Origin: Achatina immaculata | Lineage: Eukaryota; Mollusca; Gastropoda; Stylommatophora; Achatinidae | DNA: 64,000 nucleotides | NCBI GenBank assembly: GCA_009760885.1 | Contig: CM019701.1 | Coordinates: 34,486,697-34,550,696, forward strand | Reading direction: 5' to 3' | Shown: in pieces, positions 45,700 through 56,389 of the stretch | How the letters are laid out: every line of letters starts with the position of its first letter | How positions within the stretch are numbered: the first letter of the stretch is position 1 | Translations under genes and position numbers: made by a program | Notes under the pieces: generated by a model | Told to the model about the DNA's origin: nothing | What the model saw: the letters and a program-made list of their open reading frames with translations, nothing else | Databases searched by the model: none

Positions 45700-47390
45700 T
45701 AACTAAATGCCTATGTGATGTTACACAACAGATCAAGTGGGAAACATATATCAAGTTCTTCACAACATTGTCACACTAGGACATTATTCTCTACATTGGT
45801 GGAATGATTGCCTCTCTTGTTTAAATACATTTTCCACGCTTGCTAATAACTTCCTTCCGTTTTAGACTGTTGGCAAATCAAATTTCTATCTCGGCACACT
45901 CGTGTACTTATTGATCATAAACATATAGTACTTCACAGTTTATCTCACAGTAACATTTTATGTCCATTGATTTGCTCAGCATTGGACATAGGCACACCAC
46001 ACTCTGTACACAAAAATACACTTAAAACGACAGATAATAACCTGTTCTTTTATCTGTGTTTCATCTTGTACAGATATAATGAAGAAGAAGAAAAATACAT
46101 AAATACATAACTCAAAATGTCTATGTTTCTTTGAGACAAAAAAACAAGAAGAAAAACAGATAATATATATGAGATTAAAAAAAACAAGACAAAAATATAC
46201 ATAATATGCACAAATCTAAGTGCCTATGTTTCTCCGAGATCACAAACAAGAAGTCACTCAAGTCATATCCATGACTTCAGGAACTCGCCATTTTGATCGG
46301 CTAATGTCTCGAATCTCTTGGCTGAATCTTCTTTAACTCTTACACTCTACACTAGTTCAGCAGGTGAACGCAGCTTAGGGAGTTGCTGCGCTGACCACTG
46401 ACCAAACTGTTTCATGTGACTTGGTAAGTTTTCTCTCTCGCAGTCATACTCCCTCAGTCCTTAAAACTGAAAAAATGTTCAAAATATGTTGTGTTTTTTT
46501 GGTAACATTTACACTACACCGAGCACGCCATATTCTGAATGAAAATATTTTGTACGTTACTATTGACATTTGGCGGCAAACCTCAGGCTCTCTTGTGACA
46601 GATCGTTTTAAAAACCACTCTTCTATAGTGGTTGAACCAGTGATCGTACTAGGATTTTTTTTAAACCGGTACATTGGTACCTGCATTTCATTCTGCATGA
46701 AGTACTTTCCGAAATACCTGTTTTCTCAATACAGTATTGCAATTTTTTAATGCAAAATTAAACACACTTTACAAACATCAGCCGGAACTAAATGTTCGTT
46801 TGCAATCTTGTTATCATCTTATTTACAGCGTGATTTAATGTTTACAAAATGCTCACGTGCTGAGCCAGTAAAAACTAGCTCATTCTCCACTTTACAATAT
46901 GTACTATATTGTCGTCCTACTGGCCCTATTATCCTCCAACCGATTTCGCTGGTCGCTTTCTACTGTGTTTTTAATAATATAAACCGGTTACAGCAACCGA
47001 CGACCTCCAAAAAATTCCGTTTTTTCCCTCTTTTTTAATCGATAATTTACCGGTAATTGCCGGCTAACGCGATCACTGCACTGTGGTTGTCGAATGCGAC
47101 ATTTCTCACTAGACTATGAACAATAAAATCTCTAAACAATAAACTTTTCAACTTTTATACTTCTTGGATAAATATTATTAGCCCCCTACTTGTCACCCTA
47201 AACAATGAAATAATTTAAACAGGATTCACTCTAAGCAGGGATAACTTATACTTTTAAAATGTCACGTGAATAATCTTTATTTATTACTTAACTAGTGCTG
47301 CCACTATTTGCGACAACCCGATGTCGACAACCTGGGAAGTGCTTTATTCTATAACATCAAATGTGGTATGTGGATGTACATGTAACAATA
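45700..47390. other. Putative intron; nothing recognised
   Basis: Would be the last intron of the minus-strand gene. AAAATGGCGAG occurs on the minus strand near 46,295 but stops after three codons. Open frames of 84-109 codons at 46,421-46,750 lie on opposite strands over the same bases and match no family. Confidence 0.4.
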
Positions 47391-47396
47391 ACTTAC

Positions 47397-47595
47397 AGTT
47401 ATATCCCCTTTGTAGACGGCATAATTTAGAGCCACATAACATAGAAACTTGGTAAACGATAGGGTAGCTTTGATCATAGCCACTCCCAGAACAAATGTAG
47501 ACAAGATGAAGCAGTGTAACGTCATCCCAACGATACAGTCGGTGGTGGGGTTGGTGGAGGAGTAGACTGGCCATTGAGGAAAATATGGTTCAATT
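47397..47595 (-). CDS. Exon of an unrecognised probable membrane protein
   Basis: A textbook exon on the minus strand: polypyrimidine acceptor ATTTCTTCTATCTCAG, 199 coding bases, donor GTAAGT. One base completes a Leu codon carried over from the exon at 48,777; the other 198 give 66 residues. These start IEPYFPQWPVYSSTNPTTDC, continue with a hydrophobic stretch (IVGMTLHCFILSTFVLGVAM, likely a membrane span at about residues 21-41) and a second weaker one (FLCYVALNYAVY), and end at YKGDIT. I do not recognise the family. Exons on both sides fit in phase. Composition is ordinary protein, unlike the surrounding repeats. Confidence 0.7.
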
Positions 47596-47689
47596 CTGAG
47601 ATAGAAGAAATAAAAATCTAAATGCTGCAATTCCTTTCTTCAAATGAGTGAATTTGAAACAAGGAACATAAATGACTGGACATGGTGAG

Positions 47690-47780
47690 AGAGAGAGAGA
47701 GAGAGAGAGTGAGAGTGAGAGAGAGAGAGAGAGAGAATAGATCAATGACGGGACATGGTGAGAGAGAGAGAGAGAGAGAA
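47690..47780. repeat. (GA)n microsatellite, duplicated unit
   Basis: Two GA runs, each preceded by GGACATGGTGAGAGAG, so the run and its flank have been duplicated. It lies in the intron between 47,595 and 48,777. Confidence 0.9.
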
Positions 47781-47884
47781 AAAAAATATAAACAAGAAGA
47801 AAAGAAATTAGTAAACTGGTACGTTATTTTGCGAAAGTTGTAAGCTAGAAAACTCCGATGAGGAAAAGGTTTCATTGAATTAGT

Positions 47885-48137
47885 CCCATAGCAAATGCCG
47901 TAGGGGATGAAACGTTAGAGACCTCATTATGCTGGGCCATCAGTGTATAAGGTAGGGTGGCCAGTTCCTTTCCTTGCTGCCTTTCCTTCCTGGATTTTCT
48001 CTGGCACCCATTTTACGAGGCTGGGTCGACCTGGGTCCCGTACTGGTAAAAAAAAACCCCGTTCAGCTGGAGATTCGAACCCTCGACAATTCCGTTGCTA
48101 GAAGAGTGTTCTAACCACCACGCTAGCCAGTCCAGAC
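47885..48137 (-). mobile_element. tRNA-derived SINE, family S2
   Basis: On the minus strand a head with GGCTAGCGTGGTGGTTAGAA (A box) and GAGGGTTCGAATCTCC (B box) is followed by an A/T run and a body with ATGGGTGCCAGAGAAAATCC and GGAAAGGCAGC. This resembles the ATGGGTACC...GGAAAGGCGGCC body of family S1, so the two families may share a core. It sits in an intron of the minus-strand gene, in sense. Confidence 0.75.
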
Positions 48138-48424
48138 CGTAAATAAAATAAAATAAACATGTAAAAATATTAAATTCAGTGTATTTCTAATGGAATAAGG
48201 ATTAAGAGAAGAAATAATGATAGACAATGAAAGCCATACTTGTACAGCATGAGATAAGTCATGGCTTTCTTTTCATTCACACACCCCTACTCTTTCAAAT
48301 GAAAAAATATTTCTTAAACTATTTGTTTCTAAATCTTAAAATGTATAGTCCCGTAGTTTTAATTAAATTGTAAACTCGACACTAATGACCTTTAGATGTA
48401 CATGTAGTCTGACAGAGTGCTGAA

Positions 48425-48575
48425 AGGTTACAATAAGTAAGGAAAGGTCAGTCTGAAATAGATTGAACAAGTCAGGAAATGTCAGTTTGAAATAGTCTGA
48501 ATAAGCCAGGAAAGTTCAGTTTTAAATAATCTGAATAGTTTAGGAAAGGGTCGGTGTGAAATAGTCTGAATAAAG
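48425..48575. repeat. About 36-bp tandem repeat, 4 copies
   Basis: Units of GGAAAGGTCAGTCTGAAATA followed by GTCTGAATAAGTCA, diverged. A separate two-copy repeat (TGTTAACAGTAACAAACATA) is at about 48,682-48,750. Confidence 0.85.
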
Positions 48576-48776
48576 ATATTAAAACTGACACTCTGAAAAG
48601 GAAACAAGTTTGGCATCCCCATAAAAATTCAGTCACTATAAAACCTGCAATTCAAAACGTTTAGACCATTATCATAACAAAAATGTTAACAGTAACAAAC
48701 ATAAACCACAACAAACTGCCAAATGTTAACAGTAACAAACATAAACCGCAACAGTCTGCACAGTCTGTATACTCAC

Positions 48777-48894
48777 AGCTTCCAGAACAGAGCCCTCTTC
48801 GCTTTTGTAAAGACTCGTCCGATCTTCTTGACCCACCTGGTACTTCTCCTGTCACACTCAGCTTCAACACAATCTGCCCACCTCACTGACTGAC
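48777..48894 (-). CDS. Exon of the unrecognised minus-strand gene
   Basis: The minus strand reads from an acceptor in AACTTTCAGAG (two nested AGs, at 48,896/48,894) to donor GTGAGT after 48,777. The frame encodes QSVRWADCVEAECDRRSTRW then VKKIGRVFTKAKRALFWK, a basic segment just before the hydrophobic exon. It ends with two bases (CT) that are completed to Leu by the exon at 47,595. Using the second AG makes it phase-compatible with the exon at 50,321 (joining NLG to QSV). The competing frame of 69 codons on this strand runs through the donor and is less likely. Confidence 0.55.
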
Positions 48895-48899
48895 CTCTG

Positions 48900-50180
48900 A
48901 AAGTTCCAACTTAATTATGAAATCATTTTTACGTCAACATCTTCACAAAGATATTAAAATTTATGCTTTGACCTAGTCTATTTAGAATAGAGTTTGCTGA
49001 TGATTCTCTCTGGCAATAACAAAATATTTGAGTTTTACTGATAAGATCACATTTTTCGTGTTAAAACACTTATGAAGAATTTGTATGTAAATCTAACATA
49101 CATAACTGCATGTTCACTAAGGCATCCAGAGAAATGGAGAGGCAAATATATTAAGGAAGACTGCAGGCAGTCCTAGATTTACGTGATTTACCTAGAATAC
49201 GGTGATTTGCCAAACAAATATAGAAAATCCCTTTTAAAAAATACAAAATTGAAAAGAACGAGCCGATATAATTCTAAAAACATATTTACGGCAAAAGTGC
49301 CTGTCTCGACAGATGGCTCTGCGCGTCATGTCAGCCAGTCAGCGATATGAAGTTCTTAGTCAAGGCAGAACTGCTGAAAGTTACAGCAAAATGTGACACC
49401 ACAGAGACTCCATTTATCAGAGACTCCGTTTCGGTGGAAAAATTTATCAGCAAATATTTCTTTTAATTAGTACAGAAAATAATGTGTGATTTATTGAACA
49501 TTAGTAACTGTGATGTGTTCACTGGATTACTGTTTTACAGAAAATGTGAATTTAAGAAAACAAACTGCTCATTGATTACATAAAAGTCACGTCCGGTAAC
49601 AGAATTCCGAGGAAAACGTTTGGTAGCGAAAATATTGCCCAGACAAATTATCAATTCATTCATTTAAAATGGAATTCTAGCAATGAAGAATGATGAGCCT
49701 CTGTCTAGCGTGCCTAGGTAACATAAGTGTGCCTCCACAGACAATTTCAACATATTTTATGTTATATTGCTTTTTCAAATAGTTGTTTTATTTTTCTTTA
49801 TTCGCTGTGGTCTCGTGTGTGGTCCAGTTTATATGGACACATTTTTTTAACAAGACTTTGGGGACGGCTGTGTTAACCCCATAACACGTAAAGGTGTTCA
49901 TTTGATTTCTGTTATTCCATTGTTTATATTTTTATGAAGGAATTTTTAAAATGTTGAACGAGATGGATAATAGATTGACTGTAACATAATATATTATAAA
50001 TTGATGATCTTTTGATGAAGAATCGTAACTGTGTTCCTTTCTTTGTTTTGTAATGTGTTAATGTGTAATCTGTGTAATCATCAATCAAATGTACTTGTAA
50101 AATTATAAAAAATATGTAAGTACAACAGAAGACAGCAGAATATTATATATATATATTGTGTGTGTGTGTGAGTGAGTGAG
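48900..50180. other. Putative intron; nothing recognised
   Basis: AT-rich, with a short (TA)(TG) microsatellite at about 50,142-50,185. No exon recognised. Confidence 0.45.
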
Positions 50181-50189
50181 TGAGAGAGA

Positions 50190-50270
50190 AAGATGCATGC
50201 CCTTAAAAATCTGTAGCTCGGTCAATTCCTCTCCACAGCTTCTTTGGTTGTTTTACTTTTTGAAGAGTAA
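50190..50270 (-). mobile_element. Family B micro-fragment
   Basis: About 80 bases matching the KQLKKLWRGTDRTTKIRFLR segment of family B, with frameshifts. It lies 50 bases from a putative exon of the minus-strand gene. Confidence 0.75.
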
Positions 50271-50320
50271 AATCACTAGATCCCCCAACATATTAAACTT
50301 GTTAAGGCGAGACATCGTAC

Positions 50321-50470
50321 CTAAATTCATCTTGACAATGTCGGCGTGTTCTTGGATGACAATGCTTTTTGTAGATTTCCTGGCTATTCCTTGCCTGTGC
50401 CATCTCTCAGAACACGTCTTCTGAACCAACTCGGAGCAACCGGAGGTTACTTTTGTGCTTGTGATGATAC
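50321..50470 (-). CDS. Most upstream detected exon of the unrecognised minus-strand gene
   Basis: 150 bases on the minus strand between acceptor CTGATATCATTGCAG and donor GTACGA. The only long open frame encodes IITSTKVTSGCSELVQKTCS, ERWHRQGIARKSTKSIVIQE and HADIVKMNL, starting after two bases and ending with one base. Other frames hit stops. It has ordinary protein composition and several Cys residues but no recognised domain. Further upstream exons must lie beyond the family B insertion at 50,712-53,585 or were missed. Confidence 0.5.
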
Positions 50471-50711
50471 CTGCAATGATATCAGAAAACGATGACGTCA
50501 TTAGTATAAGATTGATTACAAAAAACCGGTTCTAGCATCCACGACAGCATTGAATAATGTCCAGCCCGGAAACAGGAAATATATAATGTGAAACTTGTAT
50601 GTATTTTGTGTTTCAGGTTGGTGTGACATGCAGCACTCCGACCACAGCGAGTGTCCTTGAAATTAAGAAACTATCAGGCTGACAGTAATAGAGAAGTGAA
50701 CATTATAGTCT

Positions 50712-53585
50712 GTCAGTCATTTGCATGTCCCTTGCCGAACTTTGCCTCCCTAACAGTTCTCCTGTAGGCCTCTCGGTTGTAAGCAAGATGGCCTGCTGCT
50801 GATACATCCATTTGCAGATTATCAACGATGTCTTGCAGCCATCTTCGCCTTGGTCTTCCTCTCTTTCTTTTTCCTATTATGTATCCTTCCATGACAGTTT
50901 TCTCTAAATCATATTGACGTTTAACATGTCCAAAATATCTAAGTTTTCTCTCTTTAATCCTCTTTACTAGCCAGTCTTCTTCAATATTAAGTTCTTGTGG
51001 TATGCGTATATTTGTTCTTTTCTGCCTTCATGATGCTGGAAGAATTCTTCTGTAGCATTTACATTCACAGGCATTTATGTTTTTCTCAGCTGTTTTGTTA
51101 AGTGTCCAGGTCTCATAGGCATATGTTGCCATGGGAAAAATGCATGCCCTTAAAAATCTTATTTTTGTAGTTCTGTCTGTTCCTCTCCACAGCTTCTTTA
51201 GTTGTTTTACTTTCTGAAAAGCGATAGATGTCCTCCTTTTAATTTCCCTCGTTGTATCTCCATTATTAGTTAGTAATGATCCAAGATATTCAAAATTCTC
51301 CACTTCTTCCAAGTTTTCCCCACTAATACATATTTCAGCTGCTTTATTTGTTTTGTCAGTGTCATCAATTTAGTTTTCTTCGCATTAAGATAGAGGTTTT
51401 GCTCTTCACTATTCTTACGGACTGACATAATTAGTTTTTCCATTTCTTTTTGTGTTGTGGACAATAATACTGTGCCATCACCATATCTAATCTCTGGTAT
51501 TTCATAACCTCCAATTGTTATGGCATCGTAATATTCTTTGTCTACATCTTCTCTAACATTCCTCATTATATTTTCAATATACAAGTTAAATAAGTAAGGC
51601 GACAATATGCACCCCTGACGGACCCATTGTTTTATACCAAACTAAGTTGTTTCACCATTTACTCTTACTGCTGCCTATTGATATAGATACAGCAGTGATA
51701 TTAATTTTGTCACATGGGTTGGAAATCCCATTTGTTCCATTATTTCCTAAAGTTTCTGGTGTTGTACACAATTAAATGTCTTTGAGTAGTCTATAAAGGA
51801 TAAATATAGATTCACATTAAACTCTCTGCATTTCTCTATTATTAATCTTAGATTTAATATATGATCTCTTGATCCTCTTCCTTGCCTGAAACCAGCTATT
51901 ACTATATTGACTTCTTCTTCTATTTCCTTACGAAGTCTACCCATTATGATTTTTAACAGAATTTTACTGGCATGACTAATCAGGGCAACAGTTTGTGCAT
52001 AATTCCAAGTTACCCTTTTTGGCAGTGGTATGAATACACTCTGTTGCATTCTTTCGGCCAAATACCTGAATGTAATATATTTTTACATAGTGCATACTAG
52101 ATTGTTGCACATTCCTTTCCTCCTGCTTTAATAAATTCACCTGTTATCTCATCACATCCTGGTGATTTACCATTTTTCAGATTCTTTATTGCCCATAAAA
52201 CTTCTTCTATTGTCGGTTCGGGTTCTTTCTCTTCCAATAATAATTCACACTGTTGATTTCTGCTTTCACAGTCGGTTGTTTCATATATTCCTCTGCATTA
52301 TTCCTTCCATCTTTCTAGAATTTCCTCTGTCTCTGTCAAGGTATGTCCCATCTCGTCACAAATTACATTTAGCTTAGGTGTGACATTTCTCGTCAATGTC
52401 TTCATTTCTTTAAACATTTCACTATCTTTTCCACACTTCTGATGTCCTTCTCTTCCGTTCTTTCCCAACAATATTGTATGTATTGTTTTTTTGTCTTTTC
52501 TTATGTTTTTTCGTTCTTCTTTTGGTAAAGATTTATATTCCTCTTTGTTGTTGTTTGTCACTTTCCATTGCGTCTTCATTTCTCTACATTGTTTTATTAG
52601 TTCTAGTGTGCCTGCTGTAATCCATCCATTCTTTTGTGTTTTCTTTACTGGAACCGTGTCTTTAGCTGTTGTTATTAAGATATCTCTGGCCTGCGTAGCC
52701 AGTTCATCTGGTATCATATCCTCTTGTACAGCCATCAGGATTTCGAAACATCATTCACTTCTATACCATATTGTTCTGATATTTTTGTAAGATCAAAGCG
52801 GAGTGATATTGATCCCGTAACTGTCGTTTTTATCTTTATCTTCATGTCTGCTATTAATAACTCATGGTCCGTGTCACAATCAGCACCTGGTAAAGTTTTT
52901 GCTGATGTTATACTTGATCTCCACCTTCTTTGCACTAAAATTTAATCTATTTGATTCTTGGTTTTCCCATCAGGTGATGTCCATGTGTAAAGTCTTCTTG
53001 GATGTTGTTTAAAAAGTGTGTTAGCGATCATTAGCTCATTTTCCATACAAAAAGCCATTAGATTGTCACCTGCCTCCTTTCTATGTCCTATACTAAATTT
53101 ATCCAAAACATATCCTTCGCCTTCTGCTCTTTCTGTACCAATTTTTGCATTAAAATCCCCCATTATTAATACAATATAATTTCTTCGTACCCGGTCTATC
53201 GTCGTTTGCAGTGTGTTATAAAAGTCTTCTACTTCCTCTTCTTCTGCTGCTGGTGTTGGTGCATATATCTGGATGATTGTTACATTTCTAGGAGTGCCCT
53301 TAAGTCTGATTGTGAGGATTCTATCACTTACTGGATTGTGACCTAGTAATGCTTTTGATATTAATTTGTCCAAGTAAAAAGCCACTCCATTCTTTCCTCC
53401 ACCAGAGTATATAAAGATATCATCATTGTCGCTCTTGAAGTGTCCTGATCCTTTCCATCGATGTTCGCAGATTCCCAAAATGTGTATCCCGGTTCTTTTC
53501 ATCTCGTCACTTATTATTTGATACTTTCACTCATATATACTTCTTACATTCCATGTTCCTACTCTTATTTTTCTTTTTAGTTTGA
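50712..53585 (-). mobile_element. Family B RTE/BovB-like retrotransposon, near full length
   Basis: The minus strand reads RVGTWNVRSIYE near 53,585 (endonuclease start). It then shows GICEHRWKGSGHFKSDN, IYAPTP, MGDFNAKIGTERAE, YTWTSPDGKTKNQID and DTDHELLIADMKI (endonuclease end). The linker is open for 145 codons (52,735-52,298). RT blocks follow: LISHASKILLKIIMGRLRKE, FRQGRGSRDHI, LSFIDYSK, MSPYLFNLYIENIMRN and IRYGDGTVLLST. The C-terminus ends with KRGRP and TGCAAATGACTGAC. Motif C reads YGDG instead of YADD, so the polymerase is dead, and five or more breaks split the frame. It is the most complete B copy here. Target duplications were not identified. Confidence 0.92.
52942..53502 (-). pseudogene. 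Family B endonuclease domain, 186-codon frame
   Basis: An apurinic-like endonuclease that would nick target DNA to prime reverse transcription. Visible blocks: ILGICEHRWKG (catalytic Glu region) near residue 9, ITIIQ-type strand and IYAPTP near residue 80, IVLIMGDFNAKIG with the catalytic Asp/Asn near residue 112, and YTWTSPDGKTKNQID at the end. The last catalytic element, DTDHELL, lies in the next frame (52,935-52,735), so the domain is interrupted once. The first WNVR strand is upstream of an in-frame stop. Confidence 0.88.
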
Positions 53586-53689
53586 TGCAGGTGTAGTGTC
53601 AATCTCCAGGCTATTGTGCAACATTATCTAAGCTATTCTGTAACACTGAGTAACACAAGTTCGTTAGGATATGATATTTCAAGTAGATC

Positions 53690-54404
53690 GGAATTTGTAA
53701 CATATCCTCTAATCTTATCTATGACACCCTCTTCTCTAATCTTATCTATGACACCCTCTCCTCTAATCTTGTCTGTGACACTGCCATTTATTCATTTCCT
53801 TATGCCCGTGACATCTTTTTTTTCTTCTCTCTGCGACAACCATTCATTTATCCATGTCTGCAACATTTATTTCTCCCTTCCTGTCTGTAACTTCCACTAA
53901 TCTCTTCATGTTTACTTATTGACTTACCTCTTCATGTTCACTCATCCACTCACTTTTTCATGTTCAATCGTCCAATCATCTCTTCATGTTCACTCATTCA
54001 CTCACCTCTTCATTGTTCGTTACATCCCTCACCTCTTCATGTTCCTAACATCCACTCACTTCTTCATGTTCACTCATTCACTCACATGTTCATGTTCACT
54101 CATCCACTCACCTCTTCATGTTCATTCATTCACTCACCTCTTTATGTTCACTCATTCACTCACCTCTTCATGTTCATAACATCCACTCACCTCTTCATGT
54201 TCATAACATCCACTCACCTCTTCGTGTTAATAACATCCACTCACCTCTTCATTTTCATAACATCAACTCACCTCTTCATGTTCATAACATCAACTCACCT
54301 CTTCATGTTCATAACATCAACTCATCTCTTCATGTTCATAACATCAACTCACCTCTTCATGTTCTTAACATTCCCTCACCTCTTCATGTTCATGACATCC
54401 ACTG
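53690..54404. repeat. 27-bp minisatellite, left part of a split array
   Basis: First a 22-bp repeat (CCTCTAATCTTATCTATGAC, about 53,703-53,775). From about 53,910 units of CACCTCTTCATGTTCATAAC followed by ATCCACT become very regular to 54,404. Frames of up to 207 codons are open because 27 is a multiple of three. The array stops abruptly at GACATCCACT and resumes at 55,128. Confidence 0.93.
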
Positions 54405-55127
54405 TCAGGCGCGCAGAGCAGCGCAGCGTAGCGCGGGCTGCTGTTGGCTGTGAAAGGCGAGATTCTTCGGCTGTCGTGCGTGGGGTTAAACTCCTCCAAG
54501 CCTGTGAAGAAAAATACGAAGAGGGTTGCCGGGTAGGCAGTCTCCCCGGTCTTTGTCGGTCAGGCAGCGCTGCCGCAAGATGAAAATAAGTGACATTTAA
54601 TCTGTGGGGCCAATAGCCTCGCGGTGAGGAGTTACGGCGCCTCTGCTCTAGAGGTCGGCCATGTCCTGTGTGCACCCGAACTGGGAAAATATTCCTAAAC
54701 CAGCTTAACTCAGGGGCAAAAACTGACACGTGGCGAAGGTTAGTCCTTCTCGACCAAAGCTAAATCTTTATAACCACCAGGGAAGGTAGCGGCCACATAA
54801 CACCAAATGCTGAAGTCGGAGACACTGGACCAGTGCAGTCTAGATAGGCAACCTCCTCTCACCTGGCGGATTTGATATCTAAACCACGTCGAGCTTCCGT
54901 TGAGGAAAGTCCAAGTAGGCTAAACTGGTGCAATGAAAACCACGGTGTCACGCAGTTAAGCTTTTGTGACCCATCAAGAACATAGCCCCAAACCATTTGA
55001 TGCTCTGATCCTCCATCCTAAATGAGACTTCTCTCAAGGGCCATAGGAGTTAGTTAATTCAGTAGTATCGCTGGGCGATCTTGGTGGTAGAAGCGAACGA
55101 TGAAGAAGAAAGAAGAAGAAGAATAAC
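54405..55127 (+). mobile_element. GC-rich GAA-tailed element inserted in a minisatellite
   Basis: About 720 bp, distinctly GC-richer than the flanks, begins GTCAGGCGCGCAGAGCAGCG and ends GAACGATGAAGAAGAAAGAA plus further GAA units. Both sides are the same 27-bp minisatellite, with CCACT at each edge. No protein domain is visible, and the 117-codon minus-strand frame matches nothing. Size, tail and clean boundaries suggest a non-autonomous retroelement (SINE-like or the 3' part of a longer element). No canonical tRNA boxes were recognised. Confidence 0.6.
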
Positions 55128-55925
55128 GCCCACTCACTTCTTCATATCCATAACACCCACTCGCCTTTTCATGTTCATAACACCCACTCACTTTTTCATA
55201 TCCATAACACCCACTCGCCTTTTCATGTTCATAACACCCATTCACTTCTTCGTATCCATAACATCCACTCGTCTTTTCATGTTCATAACACCCACTCACC
55301 TTTTCCTATCCATAACACCCACTAACTTTTTCATGTTCATAACACTCACTCACCTTTTCATGTTCATAACACCCATTCACCTTTTCGTGTTCATAACACC
55401 CACTCACCTTTTCATGTTCATAATACCCACTCACCTTTTCATGTTCATAACACCCACTCACTTCTTCATATCCATAACACCCATTCGTCTTTTCATGTTC
55501 ATAACATCAACTCACTTCTTCATATCCATAATACCCACTCATCTTTTCATGTTCATAACACCCACTCACTTCTTCATATCCATAACACCCACTCATCTTT
55601 TCATGTTCATAACACCCACTCACTTCTTCATATCCATAACACCTACTCACCTTTTCATGTTCATAACATCCACTCACTTCTTCATATCCATAACACCCAC
55701 TCACCTTTTCATGTTCATAACACCCACTCGCCTTTTCATGTTCATAACATCCACTCATCTCTTAGTGTTCACTCGTCCACTCACTTCTTCGTAACATCCA
55801 CTCATCTCCTCATTTTCGTAACATCCACTCATCTCCTCAAGTTTGTAACATCCACTTACGTTTGTAACATCCATTCATCTCTTCATGTTCACTCATCCAC
55901 TCACCTCTTCGTGTTCGTTACATTC
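55128..55925. repeat. 54-bp higher-order minisatellite, right part of the split array
   Basis: Alternating 27-mers: CACTTCTTCATATCCATAAC+ACCCACT and CACCTTTTCATGTTCATAAC+ACCCACT, forming about ten 54-bp pairs to about 55,745, then degenerate units. The pairing gives frames open on both strands (THFFISITPTRLFMFITP-type on plus, SGCYEHEKVSGCYGYEEV-type on minus). Openness on both strands argues against a protein. Confidence 0.93.
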
Positions 55926-55945
55926 ATTCACCTCCTCATTTTCGT

Positions 55946-56100
55946 GGATTATCTCTCTTTTCTGTTTATCCGTGACACTCCCATCTACCTACTCGTGAAT
56001 TATCTCTCTTTTCTGTTTATCCGTGACACTCCCATCTGCCTACTCGTGAATTATCTCTCTTTTCTGTTTATCCGTGACACTCCCATCTGCCTACACGTGA
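55946..56100. repeat. 51-bp tandem repeat, 3 copies
   Basis: Three near-identical units starting ATTATCTCTCTTTTCTGTTT and ending CTACTCGTGA. Confidence 0.95.
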
Positions 56101-56389
56101 ATTCTCTTATCCTCTTTCTGCCTATGACAACAATTCCCCACGTCCTGTATGTGACGCCCTCTATCCTCCTTCTGCCTCTTATACTTTCATACTGTCTGTG
56201 ACACCCTCCCCCTTTAATATCGCGAACTTTCTCTTGCCTTGTCTTTTCTCCTCTTCCTCGCTATGATAGGCTATTCCCTCATTTGTAATATCCTCTTTCT
56301 TATCCTCTCCCCTATGACACTGTATCTCACCTTCCAAGCTGAGACTTGGAAAGCGTACTAAAAAGAAATCACAGATAATGTTAAATGTT

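Noticed and set aside
46421..46750. 109-codon plus-strand frame and 84-codon minus-strand frame
   Set aside because: They overlap on opposite strands within a putative intron and neither shows a domain or splice support.
55081..55794. 237-codon repeat protein (THFFISITP-type) and antisense SGCYEHEK-type protein
   Set aside because: Both derive from a 54-bp repeat that is a multiple of three. The plus frame starts inside the inserted GAA tail, so it is a chimera of unrelated sequences.
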